This document shows positions 35,633 to 47,600 of a stretch of DNA of 64,000 bases, one piece after another. The translations under genes were made by a program, and so were the position numbers. Position 1 is the first letter of the stretch. Each line of letters opens with the position of its first letter. The notes beneath the pieces are model-generated. The model did no database searches, was not told the origin of the DNA, and worked only from the letters and a program-made list of their open reading frames with translations. The stretch is from Stictocephala bisonia (taxonomy: Eukaryota > Arthropoda > Insecta > Hemiptera > Membracidae). Where the stretch lies: positions 2,010,525-2,074,524 of the forward strand of contig JAQJVL010000113.1 of NCBI GenBank assembly GCA_035578905.1, read 5' to 3'.

Positions 35633-38600
35633 CTACACTTGAACAAATCTTCCTTTCTTAACAGCTTTCTTCATTTTCCGTTTTTTATTTTCTTGTATTC
35701 TAGCTTGTATGTTGTCTTTTCTCTTTTTCTGCCTTTCGTCCTTTTCTTTTTCTACTCGATTAATTCTGTCTTGCCATTTCTTCTGACTCCTCATTTTTTT
35801 ATTCTTTTCTTTCATTATGGATTTTTTTAACAGCTCTGGATCATCTTTTACTTTCTCTCCACTTGCTCGTTTTAATGCTATTGACCATTTTTGTTTTTCT
35901 TTAAGGACAACAGCCTTTTCTTTATCTTCTTTTTCAAGTTCTGTAAGCTTTTTAGAATCGTCTTTAATTTTTTGTAAAATTTTTCTCGGGTCTTTGTCTA
36001 CTTTCTTTTTCCTTGGTTTACTGTAATTATCAGGAAAAGACACTTTACTAAATACCATTTTATTGTCTTTGTTGAATAAAGGACCTGTGTGAGCATTTGG
36101 TTTACTGTCGTCAGTCAAAATGTTACTATTACTTTCCAAATCACTACTTTCTTTTTTAATCTGATGTTTAACATCATTGAAATGTAAACCATTTGATAAG
36201 TTTTTAATTTTTTTCTTTGTTTCCTGTTCATCTTTGAAGTCACTAACTGACGTGGTGTGTTTTCTCTTTATTTCTTTCTTTATTTCACTGTCAGCAAAGT
36301 CAAATTTATTTGAAACTACATTACCATCACTATTTAAGACTGGTTTTATTAGTTTTCCAGGACCTGAAAGTTTTGTACCTTGTTTTAAAGCTGCTTTTTG
36401 TTGTTTTAAATTTTCTTTTCTTTTTTTCTTTGTTAGACGGACTTGGAGACCTTTTTTACGCATCTGCTTCTGATAAGTCATTGGTGCACCTGCAAATATT
36501 AAACACATTTTAGGTTTGTTATTAAAACTGCAAATTAAAATTAAGTTAGTTAACTTTCCTAACATTTGTGATAGAGAAATGAATTAAAAAAAAAAAAAAA
36601 ATGACAATAAATGCTACATGAGAACAATTCTGAGTAGACTGGATTTTCCTGGTAAAATCTTGACTGCTAGGAACAAAAAATATTGAGATGCAAATAACAA
36701 ATAATATGGTGCATCTGAGTCTTAGTACTGTCATAGACCTTCTATTATACCAGACAGTCCCATCATACGGGCTGAGCTGGTCATAGTTCTGGTTCAACGT
36801 GTTGGCTAGTTGTCAGGACCCTCGCCAGACTGCGCTGGTGTTGGCTGTCTCTCCCCCCTCACCCCATTACCCATTATCCTAAGGAAAGACGTCAGGCCTA
36901 CGTCACTCACCCACTCCTTCCTAGCTCCTGTCGTTGGCGTACTCGTGAGAGAGCCCTGCCCGCCAAAAAGCTTTATGCATTTGTAATTGTCTTCTGCCAT
37001 CGCTTAAGACCATTTATTGGTACCAAACACTGAGGCAATAAGTCTAATACCTAAATTCAATCACACTCCTAGTTTACGAATTAAATAAAACTGTTGTAAT
37101 ATGAAATATCATCAGATCAATCCAAGACAATTATGTCTTATTTTTGGATAGGTATCATGCATATTGTAACTAATAAATCTATGAACAAATTTTAAGACAT
37201 TTGATATTTAGGTGTATGTAACTTTTGGTATTAATTATAAGTCTATAATGATTACCAACTAGGCATATATTTAGCAAAAAAATAATAATTAAGTTTCAAC
37301 AGTTATAACTGTTTAGTATATATAAGTTAATTATTGGCCTACATTCAGTTGCATTAGTATAGTTCTTTCTTGCCCCTAATGACATATAATGCCTTTATAT
37401 TCACGAAAAATAGATAAATCAGGTGGTATAACATTTTCTTCTTTCCACAACAGATAATATTTTACTACCATCAGATATTCCAGATCATAGTGAGTTAAGT
37501 GATAACAAAAATATGAAAGTTAGTATAATTTTACTATACACAGGATGATCAACTCAAAAAGTACTAATTTTACAACAAACTTTAAATGGGGAACTTAACC
37601 TTGTTTTTTATGTTCATTATAATCACTTAGTTCAAATTTTAAAACTCGGGTCGCCTTTTGCAACTTTAAAATGACTTAAAGTGACCCATAAATTGCATGA
37701 TGGATTTAGGTTTTACTATTGATTCTAAGATTTTTTTATTCCTGGTATTCTTTTGATATACTTAACCGTTTTGACACTAGGAGCGCTGAAAGTTTCAGAA
37801 ATCTTTATTCAACAATTTATTAAGCCTGAATAACAAGCCAAAATTACATTCCTACTGATTGAAAAAAAATAAAACACAAAATTTCAACTAATTACACTAA
37901 TTGAAACAATACTACCATTACCATTTAAACTTTTTTGTTTTGCCATAATTAAATAACCTTAAAAAATAACATTTTATTTATTTTATAGACGCCAATTAAA
38001 ATTCAATAAGGAATCATCGAGTGGACAAATGCTTCTAGGTATCGAACGAGGCAACTCAACCAACTGATTATGATTTCATAGCCAGTGTTAATCCAGAAAT
38101 ATAAAAAATATACAAAAATTATATTTCCTTGAACCAATAGTTTAAACAATTTTTAGTTAGTTAGTGTGAGATCACTTTTCAAAATGATTAACGTTTCTTT
38201 AGTTTGAATATAAAAAAGAAAACGAAGCAAAAGAAATACACTATTTAGATCTAACAATCATAAATATTGGAAATAAACACTCTTTCAACATTTTTAGAAA
38301 ATCAATCGAAAGTAACCTAATTCCATATAACTCTAAACACTCATGGAAGTACAAATTATCTAGTTTCAGACAATGATAAACAGAATGTTAAACATCCCAC
38401 TGAAAAAATCTGATTATGAAGAAGAAAAAACAACAATAAAATACTTAGCTTCGAAAATGGTTACAATCCGACAATTGTTGACAAAATTATGAAAAGAATA
38501 AAAGAAAACAAAACTAAGAAAATAAAACAAAAATAGTAATAGTAAAATATCTTCATCTGTTTTATTTTTACTTTTATAATTGTTAATTTCTTATAGGTTA

Positions 38601-41600
38601 TATTATTTACACTCTGAAGATGGCCTAAGAGCTGAAACCGGTCATGTATTATTATAAAAAATGAATAAAGGGCACTTAATTATTCAAGGGCAGTTATTAT
38701 TCAATTTAATAGTTCAGTCTTAAATTATTAGTTATCATGCTTTTTATAAATAAAAAAAAAAAAGTTTTTTGTCTGAAAATGTTCTATTTTTATTTCTTTT
38801 GGCCAAATTTCCATAATAATCATAACAATACAGTAGTATTATTATAAGTATTTATATTGTCTTAGTAATAGTTACTAAACGGTTTTCCATTTGTTTTCGT
38901 ATGTATAACCACGTCCTGTAGCTGGCGCTAAGCTTTTTTGTGACACCCTGTATATTATGTTATAAACGAAAGCTTAAAGTGTAAAAAAGAGAATAGATAA
39001 GAAACATTTTTTTTTAAATCAAACAAACTAAATACTAGTCTATAATACGAGTTTTATTTACCAAACTAGCTAAAGGTACAAACATCTCAATATTTTTCAT
39101 CATTGGTGGAGGGGGCCGCAAACAATTTGCCTAGGACCGCAAAAGGTCTAAATCCGTCAATATCTAAGTAGGGTTTGTATTTTACATTTTGTGTCCCTGT
39201 CCGTACCGTACAAAGGAAAAGCCTGGTAAATGTATGTATTTTTCGTTCTTTAAGTTCATATTAACAATATATCTTAATTATTTAATATTGTAAAGAATGC
39301 AAATATGTATTACTACTGTTGGCAATCGTCAATTGTGAGAGGTTGTGTGTTGTATGATGACTCATATATTATGTATTATTATACTATTACACACTTCCCT
39401 CCCTTTAAAAAAAAAAAAAAATAATTTGTTTAAACCTTGAACTTGGCCGAAAATAAGTGTGAACATTCTGAAAGAGTGTTGGAGTTTGCTCTTTCTCTAC
39501 CCAGTACATCAGCATCAGTTGAATGAGTTTTTTCACTAATTAAAAATGTCTGGACACCCAATCGGAATAGATTGTCAGTGGAGAGGTAGAAGCTATTCTG
39601 AGCATCAAAGTTTACAGTGACATGTCATGTACTGAATTGTTGAAGCCATTAAAAACAATGGTTCTTTACTAAAAAAGTAATCTCTACAGAAAAATATGAC
39701 TGGTTTCAGCCTTCAGCCAGTGCAACTAGACGTGCAACCCTACTTAGCTCACTCTGCTTTTCTGCGCTCGCTAATTAAGACTGTGTTATTAAAACTGCCC
39801 ACATATAAACGTGTCCTTAATTTATAATGCTGTTTTTCCAGATTACTTGGAAGTTCTAATGAAATTTGTAAATAGCGTAGAAATAAAGATACTATATCCA
39901 ACGTATTTTAATATTTTATTTAGTTTTAAAAAGAGCAGCAATTGTGTGGAGTTTGCGTGAAGGATTGTCATTTTTCCGAACTTTAACAGAAGGAATGTAA
40001 CTACATTTTTTTTTATTATTGTTATGTTATTTTATAAATATGTTTTCGGGTGGGAGACTACATAACTTCCTAAAGTTTCATAACAATAGGATGAATGATG
40101 TAGTAATGCATAGAGGAAAAGAGACATACAAATACACTTGTTTTTATACACACAGATCAAACTAAACTTCTACTGAATACAAACTTAATCCTAACATTAT
40201 GAAATATCTAAATCTCATGAACATTATAAACATCGCCTTAGAGCTGTTAAAATATTATAAACACCACTATTTACATTTGAACATCTGTTACTTTTAGATT
40301 CATCTAGAAATCTCTCTATGCTTCTCAGCTCTACTATATATTAATAATGAACATATTTGAATTAACAGTCTCTACGTTTAATCATAATGATATAGTCTAT
40401 AGTAATACGTTGAATTTTTTCATATATTTGCATTTATTTCGTGTCTCATTAAATATTTTGTCTGTTTAATAATCTGATCTATACTCTGTTGATTTTTTTC
40501 ATATTGTGCATTTATTTTTGTATGTCATTGAGTATTTGGTCTATTTAATAACATGCTCTATGTTTTGTTGACTAATTTAATATTTTGCACTTCTTTTGTA
40601 TTTCATATTGCGTATTATATTTTGTATAATTATATTATGTGTGATAGTTTTTTTTAAGGACTTTTGACTTTCAACAGTAATTTTTAGTATCTAGCATGTA
40701 GTATTAAGTCTTCTGATTTAGTATGGGTTAAGAACAAAAAATTTTAGGTGTAGGCTAAGTTGGTAAGTACACCTGAAGACGGCAGGAGTTTGTTATACCT
40801 GTCGAAACGTTGTGTTTGTTTCTTAAACACTCAAAGCATTAGAAATCTACAAATATTATCTACATATTATGAACAATCCAATGCTAATAAATAACTTTCA
40901 AACAACAAATATTTCATGTTATAGTGTTTTATTTTCAATCTGATTGTTCGCCACAGGTAAAAAAATTTTTTTGTTTGTTTACAAGCTGTAAGCGTACAAA
41001 AAATAAATTTTTAAAACAAAATAAACTTTTTTTACAAAATATAAATATTAAAAAAATTATGAGATGACTTTATGGACATTTATTCTGATTCTATACTCAA
41101 TTACAAACATTCAGGTCAAATAAGTACCCTTGCATCTTTATTAGAACAGATAATATAAATAAAGTTATAAAGACTTGTGTATCTCCAAATTTTCAGCCTA
41201 AATATTTTACACGTTAGCACTTAATTTTTGTTTTCAAAGGATTAGCAGGATTTGATTAATTTATAAATTAAAAATAATAAAATTAATTGAATTTAAAATG
41301 CCTTTATTAAGGGGTGATGTTAGGCTGTTGAGTCCTTTAACACTTAACCCAAAGGTAGTTAATATTTAAACTGCGATACTGATGCACAATTCTTTCACAT
41401 GTTTAAATATTATAGCTGTTTACCAATAACAATAATAATTCAAAATCCTTCAAGTTAAAAAAAAAAAAATTATTTATTGGTTAAATCAAATGTTCTTCTC
41501 AAACCACCATTTAGTCAATACAAAACTTCTTAATTTAATATTCATTGCAGAGATTAAAGTAGTTTTCACAATAGCCACAACGTAATCATGATTGGATTAA

Positions 41601-44600
41601 CAAACTTGTTACAATACCTCACTTGAACTTCCAACTCAACAAACAGTAACACTTCAACAGTAACTGTGTACATGTACAGTAGTATTACCCACCCGCCAAC
41701 CCATACACGTACAAAGGTATTACCCATCCGCCCACCAATACACGTACAGAGGTATTGACCCACCCGCCCACCCATGCACGTACAGTGGTATTGATCCACC
41801 CGCCAAACCATACACGTACAGAGGTATTACCCACTCGCCCACCCATACACGTACAGAGGTATTGACACACCCGCCCACCCATACACGTACAGAGGTATTG
41901 ACCCACCCGCCCACCCATACACGTACAGAGGTATTACCCACCCGCCCACCCATACACGTACAGACCTTATCAAACCTCTTCCTTGAACATTTAACTTATT
42001 CTTACTCCATTTGAACTGACCAATCAGGAGCAAGTTAAATGTTTCTGTAGTTATAGACTGTTGTTTTGTTGGAGTTAACAAATCTTGATTGGATTAACAG
42101 ACTTGTTACAATACCTCACTTGAACTTCCAGTTTTACAAATTAATTATAACGTTACTATGCTTAGACTTTTAATGAACTGGAATTTCAAAATAAAATTTA
42201 GTCAATCTGTATCATCAACATACAATTTTTAATTTATACTTGGTTGTGAAAAGTATAACATTTTAAATAAAATGAATTTAAATACAGTACCTTTTAGTTC
42301 TTCTAGTTCTTTTTCTAAATCCTCAATGCTATTTGGATAAGATTTGCTCTTCATTGCTGGTGTTTTCTTGGATGGTGTTTTTTCTGAAATCAATTTAAAA
42401 TAAAACATTAAACTACGTTTTATTTTATCATACAAAATTAGGGCTAAGAAGACCTTTCCAACACAACCTAGCGATAATTGCTCAAAAGTAGCTTCCTAAC
42501 CACCATCAGAGTGCTAGGCAAGCAGATTGCGTGCAGGGACGGGATAGCTCACTAATCACTGATCCAGAATAGCCATGCTTAAGTAGGAACCCTACGATCA
42601 AGACTCCTTGCATACTAGTTTTTTGTTTTATTTATTGAGTTTGATATTTTTTAATGATTTGAGGAATAAATTATTCAATTAACTCTGTAACAAGTTTGTC
42701 AATCTGTGAGGATACGTAACAAATTTCATTTAATACGCTTTATAACCAAGGACCAATACATAAACTCTAGTACTGACGTTGGGACTTGCACACTAAATTT
42801 CATCTGAGCTCAATCTTTTAATACGTTTTGGTACGCTATCAGCAAAATAGAACAATAGCTTGTCATCAATTTACTACCACAAATTAACTCATCTAAATTA
42901 AAACCTCTAAAATATTTTAATTTTAGAATTTTCAAACAAACAGAATATTCACTATAAATCAATATATTTTTCTATAAAGTTTAAGTTTTTATAAAGCCAT
43001 GCCCATTCACTGACGTAGGTGGGTCCATACCTTTGTATGTGTATATTTGGGTGAAATGTAAAGTTGGAATTACATACTTCTAAAACTTGAAGTTTTAATA
43101 TCAAACATAGAACCAACAAATATCTTTCACAATATAAAATAGACACTCTGCATTTCACTGCAAATACTCCTGCTCTCATGTATTAATATTGATTCTAAGC
43201 CTAAGTTTAAATAGCGCTTTGTGCTCTAAAGTACAAATCAGATTAAGTAAACACTCAATTATCCTTCATCACATTTCTTTTGTCCATCAGATTTTGTTAT
43301 CTGTGGGGGGGGGGGGATGATGATATATGCAAGTAGCATCGCACAAATTTATTATGTCGACAAATATGATAAAAGAAACAATTGAAGGCTTTATTTTAAA
43401 ATACAAACATACACAATGAAATGAGAGGTAAAAAAACAATAAACCGATTAATAATTGACAAATTGGATACTGTAGTGTAGTGATGGACAGTACAAGGTTT
43501 AGATAGAGTTAACTCCTATTTTACATAGAGTTGACACTGTGAATCGACTCATTTCACTCCAATATTTATCATTTACTCTGCTGTAACCGTTTCTTTTCCC
43601 GCTTCAACCAGCTGTTTCCCATTCTCACATGTTATTTCTATACTATTATAATAAATTGTTTGTGCCTGGTCTTATAAATGTGTATTGTCACTCTACTGTA
43701 TTGGCTCAGTAAACTATTAAAACTTAAAAACTACTAAATAAGTATGGTAATTTGATTACTATTGTATTGATGTGATTGCATTAAAATTGTAATTTACATT
43801 CTCTGTTATGAATAATGTAAATATGTTACTACTGAGATGTTCTCTATTCTTTAGAAACTGACTGTTTGTAATAATTTGAAAATTCTTAGTTGTTTTATTT
43901 ATCGTGATTATATATGATTTACAACTACTAATAATAACTTGTTCTTTTTACTTATTTAACAAATTTTGATAGTAAGTAGAAAATTTTTTAATATTATACT
44001 CAAATAAATAGGTTTGATTTCAATTGCTCAATCTAGAAAATAACTATGAGAAAAATAACTATTCTAGTTCAGCGCACAAATAGTACAATTAGCACTTAAT
44101 CACTAATGAACACAAAACAATTCATATCGAACCAATGGCAATTACGAACCACGGAAGGAGTAAAAAATCCTCTAAACAAACGGTAGAAACCCTGCTCACA
44201 CAACAAGTCTTACAATAAACTCTCTAATATAAAACCTACCTGTAAAAAAACACAAAATAAATACAGCAATTCTCTACACGTTTAAGTCCAAAATGACAGA
44301 AAAAATACACACAAAACCAAGTATGCAGGAAAGAAACTATAAACCAACCAGACAACGTGTATTCACAAAGTAAAGAAGAACCCTATTCCCCTATCACGGA
44401 TATAACTAGACAATAAAAAACTGGGCTACGAATGTCTCAAACTACAGTATAGCCTCATTATCCGACATTCCGTTTCAACCGACATACCCGTCCCGAAATC
44501 GCTACCATAAAAAATGTCTGATTTTCAGAGATAGTCGGGACCGGAACTTTTATACAACGAAAATCGGTTAATTTGTTATAGAATTTTATTGTACACTGTA

Positions 44601-47600
44601 GTACTTGTACTGTACATGGAAAACCCTTTTTTCCTAAACTACTCTTGTTAAATTAAATAAATAGGCCTAATACAGTAATTTTGTATCTGTATAAAGTTCA
44701 TTTATAATTGTTTAATTTTATATTTAGTACATTTTGTTCATTTACCTTTCATTTTAGGTATTGTTAAATAACTCTATATTTTGCAACTTATTCATTATAC
44801 TGTTAATGAAATTTTATTACGTTGTATTTCTTATTGTCATCAGTTTTATTTTGTGTTCTATAACCCAAAGTAATGATTATTTAAACAGTACCAAAGTGTT
44901 AATTCTTAGTAAAATGCGTTAAAGTACTAAATTATACATAAATTAGCGTTTTTATTGAAATTCTCTAATATCCAACGTCATCACGGCCCGTAAACGTCAG
45001 TTAAGTGAGGTTCTACTGTACAAGTATACAGCACAAAACCTTGATAACATCAAAACTGCAAAAAATGAAAGTATTGAAGAATTTTTTAATAAAAACAAAA
45101 CAGATTTTCATACTCCAACAAAAAACAGCCTATAACGACTGGTAGAGCCTGTCAAACTCCAACAAAAAACAGTTTACACCATCTGGGAGTCTGTCAAACT
45201 CCGACAAAAAAAGTCTATAACTACTGGGAGAGTCTGTCAAACTCCGACAAAAAAAACAGTCTATAACTACTGGGAGAGCCTGTCAAACTCCAACAAAACA
45301 ACAGTCTATAACTACAGAAACATTTAACTTGCTCCTGATTGGTCAGTTCAAATGGAGTAAGAATAAGTTAAATGTTCAAGGAAGAGGTTTGATAAGGTTT
45401 GAAAGGAATTGAGTTATCGAAAAAGGCCTGCATAACTGTTCAACTAATGTTTCAATGTATTGTGTAATATTGTCAACTCGGGAAAAATGTCAAATAATGT
45501 TTTAGAGCAAAATCTGTTGGGAAAAGGCAGATTAAAAGCAGCTTACAAGACCAAAATATTCCTGAATTCATCGCTGAAAGGAAAACAAACCAAAATAACA
45601 CACAAATAATAACATATCACTATCAATTATACATCAAAACATTGACAGATTAGCACATAAAATCGAACAACTGAATGATGTTATGAACACCCAAATCCCA
45701 GACATTATTATTCTCACAGAAAATTTAGATAAGGAATGCCTAAGTAAAACCCATCTTCCTGGATACTTTCTGCAGGAAAATTACTGCAGAAGCCTCCATA
45801 GGAAAGGCGGAGTAGCAATATACTCCACAGATACTTTTGGCAACTCAATCACAGCAACTGAAGTAACTGTCTTATGTGAAAAGCTGACCTGTGAACTAGA
45901 GGCAGTAAAAATACAAATAAAAACAATATACATCATTGGCATGTACAAACTGCCAAGTGGTCACCTTGAACAGGCTCTTGCAAGATTGGACCACTTGCTG
46001 GAAAATAAAACAAAACATAATACTCCAACAATAGTTATGGAAGATATAAATATCGATTGCTTATCTCCAAACACAAGTAACAAAAAACTCTCTGAAATGT
46101 AGGCAGGTCATGATATGCTAAGGATCTCTTTACCACCCACTAGGATCACACACCATAGTGTTACATCCATCGATTGTATGTGTGTACAAATACGCCATCT
46201 GAAGATATAGACGTGAATGTGCTCACAACACGAATATCAGACCATAAAGCCCAGCTCTTAAAATTGACTCAACCTACCTCCAAGGCCATTAGAAATGGCA
46301 CATCAAAACGATAATGAATAAACAACAAAACTCTGAATGAACTAAGAACTCTGCTAAAGCATTGACGTTGGGAAGTGAAGGAAGACAGAAAAATAGACGA
46401 GGCATACAATGCATTCATCAGCACCCTGACATTACTTATGGACATTGCATGCCCAAGGAAGCACACAAGACCAAAACATAAACAAAAGAAATCCATAATA
46501 GACGACAATGAGCTTACAAGCCCAAAAGAAAACTTCCTAACAGCCCTTGACAGATACAAACTAACTGGAAGCGAGCTACACAAACTGGAAATGACAACAA
46601 AGAAAAAATACATTAATTGCCAAAGTCTCCTTGGCTGATATATATATATATATATCTCCATGGAAAAAACGTACATTGGATGTGACCATGGAGTTCTTAC
46701 TTTGAAACCGGTAGTCCAATACTTAGGATTTTGTAGCTAAAGATGACAAGGGTACGCTAACCTTATTATTTGTTAAAGAAAAAATAATTGACCTCAAACT
46801 GAGATCTCTTCGAAGACAAGAAATCAAAGACCGAGTCTCCCAGGCCGAAAATAAACAAAAAGCTTTATGGGATGTAATTAACAAGGAGAGTAACAGCAAG
46901 AACCAACATAGAAACACTACACTGAATATAGATATTGAAGTAGAACTGTGTAAGGACCCAATTACTTAAACCACCACTTCACTACCAAAGCTGTAACCTT
47001 ATAACAAAATGGCGACACAAACATAAATAAAACTCCTAGAAACGCAGACAGAATTGCAAATGGAAACCGTTTATTGATAAGGCTTCAGCCAACTACAGAA
47101 CATGAAATAAAACAAATCATTAAACAAATAAAACCAAAAACATCATGTGGCGTGGATGACATTTCATCTTAACTAGTTAAATATTGCATGAATGAACTAA
47201 CTCCACCTCTCGTCACTATAACCAACATTTCCTTAATGCACAGTGAATTTCCAACAGCACTACAATTAACAAAAACCTATCCAAAATACTAGAAATGTAG
47301 TGAAAGGGACATAAATAATTACAGACCCATATCATTGGTGCCAACATTCTCCAAAATAATAGAAAAAGTTTTGCTATCCAGACTTTTACACCATTTGGAG
47401 CACAGCCAACTTCTTACTGACAAGCAGCACGGGTTCCTGAAGGGAAGGACAGCAACTACTGCAATTATTAAGCTGGTGGAGTACTTAATAGACTCATTAG
47501 AGGATAAAAAGTACAAAAGTGGACTATTACTAGATCTCAGTAAAGCATTTAATTGCCTTGACCTTGGGCTTATAATACAAAGACTGGCAACCCTGAAAAT

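Noticed and set aside
36806..37000. 64-residue minus-strand frame in a GC-richer patch
   Set aside because: It lies inside SURF6 intron 3, has no domain and no splice context, and is probably repeat-derived.
41566..42081. Several overlapping open frames with GGRVGQYLCTC-type repeats
   Set aside because: They are translations of a 36-bp minisatellite in different frames of an intron, with no start context or flanking coding sequence.
46269..46676. 135-residue minus-strand open frame
   Set aside because: It is the antisense shadow of the decayed LINE ORF2 on the plus strand.
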